A DNA stretch of 64,000 nucleotides from Lactobacillus selangorensis (GCF_001437205.1 NZ_JQAZ01000004.1:1-64000), one strand, 5' to 3'; shown: positions 16,348-24,743, numbered from the stretch's first letter. Numbers and translations are program-made. The notes: generated from the sequence alone by a model not told the origin.

Positions 16348-17349
16348 TTATTTGGTAGATTGCCGCTTAACGAGGTCATAAGGCAGGATGATTGTCTTCT
16401 GATCAATATCTTCCTTATTCATCATCTTAGTCAGCAAACGCATCGCAACGGCACCGATATCATACAACGGCTGTTGAATGGAGGATAATTGCGGCCGGAT
16501 CATTTCAGTCAGTTTCGTGTTGTTGCTAGTAACGACTTCAAAATCTGCTGGGATCTTGACGCCAGCATCGACAGCGCCGTCAAGCACCCCGACAGCCAAT
16601 TCATCATCACTGACAATCGCAGCTGTCGCCCCAGTTGCCTGAATATCATGCCACAAAGCTAACCCGGCGTTGTAACTGTATTCCGTTTGGAAAACCAAGC
16701 TTTCGTCGTATGGCATCTTAGCGGCATCCAAAGCCTCCTGGTACCCCTTCAAACGATATTGCCCATTGATCGGCTGATCGAGACTGCCGGATACAAAAGC
16801 AATCTTCTTGTTGCCGTTGTTAATCAAACGAGTCGTGACATCTTTGATGGCATCCCGATAGTCGATATTGACACTGCCGATGTCATCCTGCGGATCGATT
16901 GTCCCCGCCAGAACGACTGGTGTCTTCGAACGGGACAATTCGTTGCGCAAGTTGTCGGAAATGGTGTGTCCCATGTAGATCAGACCGTCGACCTGTTTGG
17001 CCAACAATGTGTTGAGCACTTGGACCTCACGCTGATTATTTTCATCGGAGTTGGCTAAAATAATGTTGTATTTGTACATCGTGGCCACATCGTCGATCCC
17101 ACGTGCCAACGATGAGAAGTAGATGTTGGTCACATCAGGAATGATGACCCCGACTGTGGTGGTCTTTTTGCTGGCCAAGCCACGTGCAACGGCATTCGGA
17201 CGGTAGTCTAAACGGTCGATTACGGCTAAAACCTTTTTACGAGTGGCCGGCTTTACATTTGGATTTCCATTCACAACACGTGAAACGGTTGCCATAGAAA
17301 CGTTGGCTTCACGCGCAACGTCATAAATTGTGATGGTTTGTTTTTCCAT
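16348..17349 (-). CDS. ccpA: Catabolite control protein A
   Basis: A 333-residue LacI/GalR-family regulator. The N-terminal HTH (TIYDVAREANVSMATVSRVV, about 5-24) and hinge (NVKPATRKKV) precede a periplasmic-binding-like core. Bound to Ser-phosphorylated HPr it represses or activates genes through cre sites. Identification rests on the conserved HTH, exact family length and the classic divergent pepQ neighbour. ATG 17349 is used; the ATG seven codons upstream has no ribosome site. A cre-like motif overlaps its promoter, suggesting autoregulation. Confidence 0.95.
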   Translation of the reverse strand: MEKQTITIYDVAREANVSMATVSRVVNGNPNVKPATRKKVLAVIDRLDYRPNAVARGLASKKTTTVGVIIPDVTNIYFSSLARGIDDVATMYKYNIILANSDENNQREVQVLNTLLAKQVDGLIYMGHTISDNLRNELSRSKTPVVLAGTIDPQDDIGSVNIDYRDAIKDVTTRLINNGNKKIAFVSGSLDQPINGQYRLKGYQEALDAAKMPYDESLVFQTEYSYNAGLALWHDIQATGATAAIVSDDELAVGVLDGAVDAGVKIPADFEVVTSNNTKLTEMIRPQLSSIQQPLYDIGAVAMRLLTKMMNKEDIDQKTIILPYDLVKRQSTK

Positions 17350-17408
17350 ATTTGCTGATTTTCCTTTCATTTCTGTTTCATAAATTTTCTTTCATATTGT
17401 CATTCTTA

Positions 17409-17437
17409 AGGTTAGCAGAATCTTGTTTCAAATGCAA
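17409..17437 (-). promoter_or_regulatory. Candidate ccpA promoter
   Basis: TTGCAT (17437-17432), 17-base spacer, TAACCT (17414-17409, 3 of 6). Confidence 0.35.
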
Positions 17438-17447
17438 GCGTTTTACA
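17433..17447. promoter_or_regulatory. cre-like element in the ccpA-pepQ intergenic region
   Basis: TGCAAGCGTTTTACA resembles a cre but has one extra base in the right half relative to the 14-base consensus. It overlaps the ccpA -35. Its location between ccpA and pepQ is where cre sites are known in lactobacilli. Confidence 0.45.
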
Positions 17448-17571
17448 AAAAGCATTTTCATAAATCTTTCATCTGCAAATACCACCCTTTTTAAACACCG
17501 GCGACTATGCTATATTTAGATTACATTTCAGGCTGTTCGCACAGCAAATTTAACTAAAAGGAGTGGTCATT

Positions 17572-18681
17572 GTGAATCAACCATTACAAGCCTTGCAAAA
17601 TTGGATTGCCGACGAAAATATCGATGTCGCTTACATCAGCAATCCCACCAACATCCTCTACTTCTCAGGATTCGAAAGCGACCCTGAAGAACGGGTCCTC
17701 GCCCTCTTTGTCTTTCCAGACCAAGACCCCTTCCTCTTCACCCCGCAGCTCGAAGTCGAAGCTGCCAAGGAAGCCGGCTGGCCCTACGATGTTTACGGCT
17801 ACCTCGATCATGAGGATGCGTTTGCAATCATTGGCAATGAAATCCGCAAACGTAACCCTGACCCTACCCAATGGGCTATTGAAAAAGATGACCTTCCTGT
17901 TCAGCGCTACGAGGCCGTTTTAACCCAATTTCCAAATGCGAGTTTTCCCGCCGATGCCTCTCGTTTTATCGAACAATTAAAGCTGATTAAAACGCCGGAC
18001 GAAATCGCCATTATGGAAGCAGCCGGCCGCCAAGCCGACTATGCTTTCAAAATCGGGTTCGAAGCCGTCCGTACTGGCCGGACCGAACAAGAAGTCGTCG
18101 CTGAAATCGAATACGGCCTGATGAAAAAGGGCGTCATGCACACTAGTTTTCCGACAATTGTTCAAGCCGGCGTTGATGCCGCTGATCCCCATGGTGCGCC
18201 GACCCAGGCTAAGATCGAACCGAATGAATTGATCCTCTTCGACTTGGGAACGGTCAATCGGGGCTACATGAGTGACGCCACCCGCACGATTGCATATGGT
18301 ACACCAAGCGATAAAGCCCTCGATATTTACAAAGTCTGTTTAGAAGCCCAATTAACGGCCCAAGACGCCATTAAACCCGGCCTCACCGCTGCCGAACTCG
18401 ATCAGATCGGACGCAGCGTCATCGAAAAAGCCGGTTACGGCGAGTACTTCATCCATCGTCTGGGGCATGGGATTGGCACATCGACCCATGAATTCCCATC
18501 AATCATGGAAGGCAACAACATGGAACTCCAGCCCGGCATGTGCTTCTCAATCGAACCAGGCATCTACATTCCAGGTGTCGCCGGCGTCCGCATCGAAGAC
18601 TGTGTTCATGTGACCGAAAACGGCAGTGAACCCTTTACGCATACTTCCAAAGAATTATTGACAATTGAACCACGCAATTAA
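17572..18681 (+). CDS. pepQ: Xaa-Pro dipeptidase PepQ
   Basis: A 369-residue M24 metallopeptidase releasing proline from X-Pro dipeptides. Metal-binding residues are seen in LFDLGTVNRGYMSDATRT (two Asp), HRLGHGIGTSTHE (His), EPGIY and GVRIED (two Glu). The N-terminal creatinase-like domain covers about 1-125. A GTG at 17572 is the start, 8 bases after AAGGAG; the GTG at 17563 overlaps the ribosome site. It is divergent from ccpA, the standard lactobacillar arrangement. Confidence 0.95.
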   Translation: MNQPLQALQNWIADENIDVAYISNPTNILYFSGFESDPEERVLALFVFPDQDPFLFTPQLEVEAAKEAGWPYDVYGYLDHEDAFAIIGNEIRKRNPDPTQWAIEKDDLPVQRYEAVLTQFPNASFPADASRFIEQLKLIKTPDEIAIMEAAGRQADYAFKIGFEAVRTGRTEQEVVAEIEYGLMKKGVMHTSFPTIVQAGVDAADPHGAPTQAKIEPNELILFDLGTVNRGYMSDATRTIAYGTPSDKALDIYKVCLEAQLTAQDAIKPGLTAAELDQIGRSVIEKAGYGEYFIHRLGHGIGTSTHEFPSIMEGNNMELQPGMCFSIEPGIYIPGVAGVRIEDCVHVTENGSEPFTHTSKELLTIEPRN

Positions 18682-18685
18682 AATG

Positions 18686-18713
18686 AAAACAGCCCGCAAT
18701 TGCGGGCTGTTTT
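18686..18713 (+). terminator. Terminator of pepQ
   Basis: Perfect palindrome AACAGCCCGC/GCGGGCTGTT with A's before and T's after. Confidence 0.85.
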
Positions 18714-18730
18714 CAGTAGTGTGTAAAAAT

Positions 18731-18767
18731 AAAACGAGACCTGACTTTAAACGTCATGGCCTCGTTT
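18731..18767 (-). terminator. Terminator of the DUF948-YtxH operon
   Basis: AAAACGAG and CTCGTTTT arms with two small internal mismatches; T run on the minus strand. Confidence 0.65.
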
Positions 18768-18779
18768 TTAATTGAAAAT

Positions 18780-19181
18780 TTATTCGTCTTTGGCTTCCCC
18801 GAAAGCACTCTTACCATCGATGACAATGTCGTCCATATCAGCTTCGTCAGCAGCCTGAGCGGCATCGGAAGCTAATTTATCGGCGGATTGCTTCACTTGA
18901 TCCATTTGAGCACGAACCGCATCAGTCGACTTCTTCAGGTTATCCTGAACATTTTTCTTCAGCTGATCCTGTGCATCCTGGATATTGTTCAAGGTTTCCT
19001 TTTCGTTCTGCTGAATATCCTGATGACCGGATAATTGCTGTTTTAAGCTATTAAAACGTTGTTGTACGCCCTTTACGATGTCGTCGCTGGTCACAGGGGT
19101 CAAGAACAATGTGGCCAGATAAGTGGTCGCACCGCCCAAAATAAAGCCGAGCACGAAATGATTTTTATTCTTCTTTGCCAT
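18780..19181 (-). CDS. YtxH domain-containing protein
   Basis: A 133-residue protein. One N-terminal membrane segment (FVLGFILGGATTYLATLFLTP, about 8-28) is followed by a long amphipathic, coiled-coil-like region rich in Gln/Asp/Lys with a heptad pattern (IQDAQDQLKKNVQDNLKKS). This is the YtxH layout, a general-stress family of unknown biochemistry. It is 14 bp downstream of the DUF948 gene, with which it is commonly paired. Confidence 0.82.
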   Translation of the reverse strand: MAKKNKNHFVLGFILGGATTYLATLFLTPVTSDDIVKGVQQRFNSLKQQLSGHQDIQQNEKETLNNIQDAQDQLKKNVQDNLKKSTDAVRAQMDQVKQSADKLASDAAQAADEADMDDIVIDGKSAFGEAKDE

Positions 19182-19195
19182 GGAAATCCATCTCC

Positions 19196-19642
19196 TTAGG
19201 ACTGTTGATCCGTTGAATCGTCATCTTTACGATGTTTGTTGTAGAACCGGAGGGCGCTTAAGCCGACACGGGACGCAACACCAGCTTTAGCAGTCGTTTT
19301 GCCGACATCGTTGATTCGGTTGACCAAATGATGACTGGCATCATTGACATCGGAAACACTCTGCCCAAGGTCGCCAGCTGCTTTGAAGACGGGATCTAAG
19401 TCTGAGACCTTCCCGTTTAAATCATTTAACAAGACATTGGATTTTTCCAAAAGGCCCTCGACTTGTTTTGATAAAACATCGACGTCGTTGGTCACAACTG
19501 TCACGGTCCGATTGGCTTCCTGAACAGTGCCCTGAACTTCTTTCATAATCTTGGTAACCCGGCGAATCGCCATCACCAATGCGAGTACTAAAATAAGAAA
19601 TGCGATTGCGGCGATCAAGCCAGCAATTTGTCCACCTGTCAT
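19196..19642 (-). CDS. DUF948 domain-containing protein (general stress protein)
   Basis: A 148-residue membrane-anchored protein. A single transmembrane helix (IAGLIAAIAFLILVLALVMAI, about 5-25) leads into a coiled-coil region with repeated Val/Asn-rich turns (TVQEANRTVTVVTNDVDVLSKQVE). This is the DUF948 pattern, related by layout to chemotaxis-like coiled coils and known as a stress protein (B. subtilis YtxG). Start ATG 19642 follows GGGAGGATG. It heads the operon with the YtxH gene. Confidence 0.82.
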   Translation of the reverse strand: MTGGQIAGLIAAIAFLILVLALVMAIRRVTKIMKEVQGTVQEANRTVTVVTNDVDVLSKQVEGLLEKSNVLLNDLNGKVSDLDPVFKAAGDLGQSVSDVNDASHHLVNRINDVGKTTAKAGVASRVGLSALRFYNKHRKDDDSTDQQS

Positions 19643-19793
19643 GTAACATCCTCCCTAACTATGTAGCTAATATGAATTATACTTAGAATATCATCATTTG
19701 CGGTCTTCTTCAATTCCAAGTGCGGTGTTCCATGCGGCAAATGAAAAAAAACTCTGGTAAAATAGAAGCAAAAATAAGAAAGAAGGCACGCCT

Positions 19794-20714
19794 GTGTTCC
19801 TTGCCATGAAAGTCAAAACACCCAGTCATGTTGTCCGGCTCTTCCAGCATTACTGGAAGACAATCAGCTGGGATCAAATTTTAGCCAATACAATCGACGG
19901 GCTCCTGCAGATTATCTTTTTCACGATCCTGTTTTGGGTCATCGACCGACTGGCAACGACCCTTGCCAGCCGGGCCTTCAAAGGCTACGACAAAAAAGAA
20001 ACACGTGAATCATCCAGCCGGATGAATACGTTGTATACCTTACTGATGAATGTCGTCCATTATACGACCCTCTTCTTCTACTTGTACACCTTGCTCAGTG
20101 TTTTGGGGGTCCCCGTCGGAACCTTGCTGGCCAGCGCCGGCATTATCAGTCTAGCAATTGGACTTGGTGCTCAGGGACTCGTCAATGACGTGATTGCCGG
20201 AATCTTCATTTTGCTCGAACAGCAATTTAACGTTGGCGATGCCGTCCAAATCGGCGACGTGTTAGGCACCGTTTCGGCAATTGGAATCCGCACCACTCAA
20301 ATCACCGGTTTCGATGGCACCCAGAATTACATTTCGAACCGCTCGATTACCTTAGTCACCAACCTCTCCCGTAACGATATGCGGGTTCTGATCAACCTCA
20401 GATTGGATACGGATGCTGATGTTGATCAAGTTCGTCAGGTCGTGACCCAAGTCAATCAGAAAAAAGTGCCGCAGACACCCGAAATCAAATCAGGTCCCGT
20501 CGATCGCGGCATCATGGACCTTGGTAACGGCGTGCTCGCCTACCAGATTATGATGTACGTTAAAAACGGCACTCAGCTAAAAATTCAGTCGCAATTTCAA
20601 GAGGCCTATATGGAGGCACTCCATAAAGCCAAAGTGCCGCTGACAGACCCGTCCGTACCGCCCTTTCCAACCGGGCAGCAGCCCGATCCGCCGGAAGCAC
20701 AAAGTCATCAGTGA
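19794..20714 (+). CDS. Small-conductance mechanosensitive channel, MscS family
   Basis: A 306-residue membrane protein with three predicted transmembrane segments: about 35-55 (LLQIIFFTILFWVI), 85-107, and the pore-lining helix about 112-145 (LLASAGIISLAIGLGAQGLV) with the Gly/Ala packing typical of MscS. The beta-domain follows (FNVGDAVQIGDVLGTV) and an alpha/beta C-terminal domain. It would release solutes on osmotic downshock. Start is GTG 19794, 7 bases after AAGAAGG. A candidate extended -10 (TGGTAAAAT) is at about 19755-19763. The end is proline-rich. Confidence 0.88.
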   Translation: MFLAMKVKTPSHVVRLFQHYWKTISWDQILANTIDGLLQIIFFTILFWVIDRLATTLASRAFKGYDKKETRESSSRMNTLYTLLMNVVHYTTLFFYLYTLLSVLGVPVGTLLASAGIISLAIGLGAQGLVNDVIAGIFILLEQQFNVGDAVQIGDVLGTVSAIGIRTTQITGFDGTQNYISNRSITLVTNLSRNDMRVLINLRLDTDADVDQVRQVVTQVNQKKVPQTPEIKSGPVDRGIMDLGNGVLAYQIMMYVKNGTQLKIQSQFQEAYMEALHKAKVPLTDPSVPPFPTGQQPDPPEAQSHQ

Positions 20715-20766
20715 ATTCCAACACATCTCTCACCAGATGTGTTTTTTAGTAAGTTTTTAGAAACCG

Positions 20767-20795
20767 TTTACAATTCAGGGGCGACACGTTACACT
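20767..20795 (+). promoter_or_regulatory. Promoter of the paralogue pair
   Basis: TTTACA (20767-20772), 17 bases, TACACT (20790-20795). Confidence 0.55.
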
Positions 20796-20826
20796 TTAAT
20801 TAGTTAAACAGAAAGAGGCAATCGAG

Positions 20827-21546
20827 ACGGCATATGGTACTAATTATTTTAAAACGACCCGTGATGAATATCAGCCCTATGACGGCATTTATGCTTTGGG
20901 TACGTTTATCAATCAAAATCCACGTTCGATGACGGAAGATTATTTTCCAGTCCAGCCCACCGCCAATACTGTCACCATGTTTAATTTACTGCGGCAGCAG
21001 TTCGGTAAAAACTCATTCGAAGATGAATACAATCAGAATCGTGCTAAATACACATCAACTAATAAATGGCTGCAAACGTTTCTCGGTGACAAATTTCACC
21101 AAAACATTCAGGTCGTCGCCGAAGCTGATGAATTTCTCGACGGCATCGGCAATCAAGCCGCCGAACATACCTTGCGGCTTGTTAAAGTCGTTGATCAAAA
21201 AGCACACATCTACTATTTCCTGTTGACCGGTGTGGCCGTCTTGGAAACCAAAAAAGACGAACTGATCAATGCCGGCCAGCTCGCCCGCCAAAACGACCCC
21301 TTCATGGTTCAGAATCAAGAGTTGAAACTGAATGAACCAGCATTGGCGCGTTGCATCCTAGCACTCGCCAAAAATTATTTTAAAGATGCAGTGACGATGG
21401 ATGACGTCGCTCAGATGTACGCCTTTCAGAATATCGGCGGCAAATTCCTTGATCCTGGTCTGACGCAGGTCGACCCTGATTCAGGCCAGATTAACCGGCT
21501 CTGCTACTTGCTAACGACGCAAAAGAAATGGCAGAATAATGCTTAA
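20827..21546 (+). CDS. Unrecognised protein, first of a tandem paralogue pair (apparent ACG start)
   Basis: A protein of about 239 residues if read from ACG 20827. The next canonical start is TTG 20896, but the 23 codons before it align closely with the N-terminus of the second copy (YGTNYF..RDEYQPY versus YGTSYF..RDAYQPY), so they are clearly former or present coding sequence. No ATG, GTG or TTG lies between the in-frame stop at 20797 and 20896. AAAGAGG at 20812-20818 sits 8 bases before ACG, suggesting ATG changed to ACG. Conserved blocks include EFLDGIGNQAAEHTLRLVKV. It has no membrane segment or known motif. It may be poorly translated. Confidence 0.6.
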   Translation, partial: TAYGTNYFKTTRDEYQPYDGIYALGTFINQNPRSMTEDYFPVQPTANTVTMFNLLRQQFGKNSFEDEYNQNRAKYTSTNKWLQTFLGDKFHQNIQVVAEADEFLDGIGNQAAEHTLRLVKVVDQKAHIYYFLLTGVAVLETKKDELINAGQLARQNDPFMVQNQELKLNEPALARCILALAKNYFKDAVTMDDVAQMYAFQNIGGKFLDPGLTQVDPDSGQINRLCYLLTTQKKWQNNA

Positions 21547-21568
21547 ATTAAAAAAGGAGCTTCTTTAA

Positions 21569-22288
21569 ATGTCAGATTTATATGGAACCAGCTATTTTCA
21601 ATCCGTGCGGGATGCCTATCAGCCGTATGGGAATGTCTATGCACTCGGAACCTTTTTAAACACCAACCCAAGGGCGATGGAAGCCGACGAATTTCAGCTG
21701 GTGCCCACTAAGAGCACCGTTACCATGTTCGATCTGCTCCGCCAAAAAATCGGTGCCCCCACTTTTGAGGATGAATTTCAAACCAACAGTGCTAAATATC
21801 GTTCCAGAAACAAATGGATCAAAGCTTATCTGGAAAATCAATTTCACAAAAATATGGCCATCGGTGCGGAAGGCACTGAATTTCTCGATGGTATCGGCAA
21901 TCAGGCGGTTGAACATACCTTGCGGCTCGTCAAGGTGGTCGATCAGGAATACAATGTGTCGTATTTTCTGCTGACTGGGCTCGCCGTTCTGGAATCCACA
22001 GTTGATGAATTGATCAACGCAAAAAAGATGGCCCAAACAGACGATCCGTTTATCATGCAGGACAATAAGCTTGCCCTCAATGGCCAAGGAATCGTCGCTT
22101 TCATCCGTGCTTTAGCTGCCGATTATTTTGCCGATCACATTCAGGATGACGAACTTCAGCAACTCTATCAGTATCAAAACGTCGGCGGTAATTTTATGAC
22201 CCAAGGCATGATCAAAGAAGCACCCGATGCCAAGGAAACCGGCCGAATCGGCTACCTGCTGACGACAACTCATCAATGGCAGGCTTAG
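21569..22288 (+). CDS. Unrecognised protein, second of a tandem paralogue pair
   Basis: A 239-residue soluble protein. ATG 21569 is preceded by AAAAGGAGC. About half of its residues are identical to the gene 22 bp upstream, over the whole length, with the most conserved blocks being YALGTF, NPR.M, TVTMFDLLRQ, FEDEF, EFLDGIGNQAVEHTLRLVKVVDQ (given in parts) and YLLTT near the end. The fold is likely alpha/beta and cytoplasmic. I do not recognise the family and assign no function. The two are probably one operon produced by duplication. Confidence 0.75.
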   Translation: MSDLYGTSYFQSVRDAYQPYGNVYALGTFLNTNPRAMEADEFQLVPTKSTVTMFDLLRQKIGAPTFEDEFQTNSAKYRSRNKWIKAYLENQFHKNMAIGAEGTEFLDGIGNQAVEHTLRLVKVVDQEYNVSYFLLTGLAVLESTVDELINAKKMAQTDDPFIMQDNKLALNGQGIVAFIRALAADYFADHIQDDELQQLYQYQNVGGNFMTQGMIKEAPDAKETGRIGYLLTTTHQWQA

Positions 22289-22455
22289 AGCATGACAGAA
22301 GTCGCTTTTTGACTTCGTCGTAGCTCCCTCGCAAGACCAGCTAGGTATTTAGCAAATTTATACTGTTCAAACAAAAAGGACTCTTTAAATGCAATTTTTG
22401 CATTTAAAGAGTCCTTTTTCGTGAAAGAGACACTTATGTCACCAGCCTCATTTTA
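22286..22455 (+). repeat. Dispersed intergenic repeat, copy 1
   Basis: Matches the reverse complement of 48742-48966 along its length. Shared blocks include ACAGAAGTCG, TTTTTGACTTCGTCGTAGCTC, CTCGCAAGACCA, GCAAATTTATACTGTT, a long hairpin and CGTGAAAGAGACACTTA. Copy 1 lacks about 48 bases present in copy 2 (between CTAGGTATTTA and GCAAATTT). It begins at the stop of the second paralogue. Confidence 0.85.
22373..22419. terminator. Long hairpin inside repeat copy 1
   Basis: Two 22-base arms around a 3-base loop, with A and T runs at the ends. It can terminate both the paralogue operon and the converging CBS-Nudix gene. The GG/CC pair in this stem is TG/CA in copy 2, so pairing is kept. Confidence 0.75.
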
Positions 22456-22503
22456 TCTGAAACGGTAAAAATAGGCGTATGGCCGGCGATGCCCACTTTC
22501 TCA

Positions 22504-23415
22504 TTAAGCTTGTTTCAAATAATCATTCGCCTGCGTCAGCATTTCCTGCAGATTCTTGAATTTCAAAACCTGCAGTGCCTCTGAATAGCTGAACCAGCGG
22601 ATTGCACTAATCTCGGATTCCTGCTGGGTCATTTCCGGGTCTCCATCGATCCGGCTCAAGCACAAATGGACCTGTTTCAAATGACCGTTTGGCAATTGAT
22701 ATTCCGTTTCAGTCGTAAAGTGCGTATTCAATTGAACACGCAAGCCCGTTTCCTCGTGAATTTCACGGCGTGCCGTTTCAGAAAACGTTTCGTCGCCTTC
22801 AACGTGGCCCTTGGCAAAGCCCCAGAAATGACGATCTTTGCTGTCTACCAGCAAATACTGGCGCTGTCCGTTCCGTTCCCGATAGATAATCGCACCAGCA
22901 GCCACTTCGGTTGTAACGGGCTGGGCGGCCTCTTTTTCAGGCATCCGTTCGATCAAATCATATTCTTTATCAATATTATGGACAAGGTGATTGACGCTCT
23001 TCATCATTTCACGCCGTGTGACAATTCCGGTAAAATCGCTATTTTCGGCGACAACTGGCAAAAACGGTTTGTCAACCAGCAGGTGCAGCACATTTTCAAC
23101 ATCATACGGATCTTGGATGGTTGTCACATCTGTCTGCATCACGTCTTTAACGGTGAGCTGGTCCAAAGGTGCAAAACTCAATTCATCCAATCCCAGCATC
23201 GTTTCAGTAATCATCGGCATCGATAATAACCCCACAAAGGTCGAATCGTGTGCCAAGACGGGAATTTTCGAATAGCGGACCTTTGTCAGGACCAGAAACG
23301 CATGCGTCAACGGATTGTTTTCTTCGACGTGCGCTACCCGATCACCTGGGATCAAATAATGATCCCGATTCTCAAGCAACATTTTTTCAACCGACTGATT
23401 TATCATTCGCACCAT
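22504..23415 (-). CDS. CBS-domain protein fused to a Nudix hydrolase
   Basis: A 303-residue protein. Residues about 10-145 are a tandem CBS pair resembling the c-di-AMP-binding CbpB/DarB proteins (LIPGDRVAHV, SKIPVLAHDSTFVGLLS, VKDVMQTDVTTI, FLPVVAENSDFTGIVTRRE). Residues about 165-300 form a Nudix domain with a complete box from Gly203 to Leu225 (Glu209, REIHEETGL) and upstream FWGFAKG, as in Ap4A/NTP hydrolases. Free-standing CbpB is about 150 residues, so this is a fusion that may couple a nucleotide signal to hydrolysis of a nucleoside diphosphate derivative. ATG 23415 is set by AAAGGA. The end neighbours an NTP house-cleaning gene. Confidence 0.83.
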   Translation of the reverse strand: MVRMINQSVEKMLLENRDHYLIPGDRVAHVEENNPLTHAFLVLTKVRYSKIPVLAHDSTFVGLLSMPMITETMLGLDELSFAPLDQLTVKDVMQTDVTTIQDPYDVENVLHLLVDKPFLPVVAENSDFTGIVTRREMMKSVNHLVHNIDKEYDLIERMPEKEAAQPVTTEVAAGAIIYRERNGQRQYLLVDSKDRHFWGFAKGHVEGDETFSETARREIHEETGLRVQLNTHFTTETEYQLPNGHLKQVHLCLSRIDGDPEMTQQESEISAIRWFSYSEALQVLKFKNLQEMLTQANDYLKQA

Positions 23416-23490
23416 TCATTCCTTTCCTGAACTGACTTCATTGTAGCAAGCAACCATGAATAAATAATGAAGTTTTCAGCAGGTTTCTCT

Positions 23491-24738
23491 TTAGTTCTTC
23501 TTAAGCCAGTCACGCCAAACTTTTTCAAGAGCACGCATGGCATTGCCACGATGGCTGACCTGGTTCTTTTCATCAGGTGTCATCTGGGCAAATGTTTTTT
23601 TCAAGGTTGGTTCATAAAACAACGGATCATAGCCGAAGCCATCATCGCCACGTGGAATTCCTAAAATACGCCCACGCACTTCGCCATTGACAACTAAATC
23701 AGCGTCCGGCTGGTCCGGCTTGGCAAAGACAAGGGTTGTATGGAAAGTCGCGCCACGTTTCTCGTCAGGAACGCCTGAGAGCTCATATAAGAGCTTAGCA
23801 TTATTAGCAGCATCATTGTGGGCATCACCCGCATAACGCGCTGAAAAGATGCCAGGACGGCCGTCAAGTGCATCGACTTCCAAACCCGAATCATCGGCTA
23901 ATGTCGGCAATTGTAGCAAATGTGCCACCTGATCAGCCTTCAGACGGGCATTCTCTTCAAAACTCGTTCCGGTTTCATTGATATCCGGAATATCCGGAAA
24001 ATCACGCAGTGTTTTGACAGTAATGCCATCCTGAGCAAACATCTTTTCGAACTCACGGGCCTTGCCCATATTCTTAGTGGCGACTACCACCGTTTGCGCC
24101 CCAATTGAACTAGTATCATATGGGTGAGTCTGCTTTTGGTAATCATTTTTAAACTGGCCCATCAATTCAGTCGTTCCCTGAAAGGCTGTATATAAGAACT
24201 GATTCAAAGTGGCGCCGTCAAAAGCCATCGTTCCATTGACGGTTAAAGCCGTCATCGCATCCAGATCGCTGACCGCCAATTGTAACGTTGTGGTCACTTG
24301 GTCATCCGTTTCCAAATCGACTAAAGTCCCGTCGTCAGTCAAACCGACCGTAATGGCGACTAAATTATAACGTAACCCTTTGTCGAGCTGCTGATCGTGG
24401 GCCCACAATTTCAATAGCCAAAAAGCACCATTAAAAGCCGTTGTCACTGGACTGCCCGCATCTTGCAGGACGGTGCAGCGCAATGTGAAACCATTGGTAA
24501 ACGTTTCAAAATCAACGGCCGGCTGCAAAGCTTGGGTCAGCCATTGATTGGCCGACACGGCCGCAGCACCCCGATAATCAAACTGGATCGTTTTAGCAGC
24601 ATGCGGTGCAATTTGAACCAGCACACGCGTTTCGCCCTGCTGAATCAATACATTTGGTTCAGCCGTCGTCAAAAACTGGTGCTGCAGATGCAGCGGCCGC
24701 AGTGCATCATTTTCACGGCCATTATCACGTTGTTTCAT
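23491..24738 (-). CDS. rdgB: RNase PH-like domain fused to XTP/dITP diphosphatase
   Basis: A 415-residue protein. Residues about 215-412 are a complete RdgB/HAM1 domain (VVVATKNMGKAREF from 217, LADDSGLEVDALDG, FGYDPLF, SHRGNA) that removes ITP, dITP and XTP from the pool. Residues 1-205 resemble RNase PH: the start NDALRPLHLQHQFLTTAEPN and GETRVLVQI fit, but the phosphate-binding GGTRTA motif is replaced by AGSPVT (94-99), so exoribonuclease activity is doubtful. In B. subtilis rph and rdgB are adjacent genes. AAGGAG precedes the ATG. Five bases separate it from murI upstream. Confidence 0.85.
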   Translation of the reverse strand: MKQRDNGRENDALRPLHLQHQFLTTAEPNVLIQQGETRVLVQIAPHAAKTIQFDYRGAAAVSANQWLTQALQPAVDFETFTNGFTLRCTVLQDAGSPVTTAFNGAFWLLKLWAHDQQLDKGLRYNLVAITVGLTDDGTLVDLETDDQVTTTLQLAVSDLDAMTALTVNGTMAFDGATLNQFLYTAFQGTTELMGQFKNDYQKQTHPYDTSSIGAQTVVVATKNMGKAREFEKMFAQDGITVKTLRDFPDIPDINETGTSFEENARLKADQVAHLLQLPTLADDSGLEVDALDGRPGIFSARYAGDAHNDAANNAKLLYELSGVPDEKRGATFHTTLVFAKPDQPDADLVVNGEVRGRILGIPRGDDGFGYDPLFYEPTLKKTFAQMTPDEKNQVSHRGNAMRALEKVWRDWLKKN

Positions 24739-24743
24739 GAATA

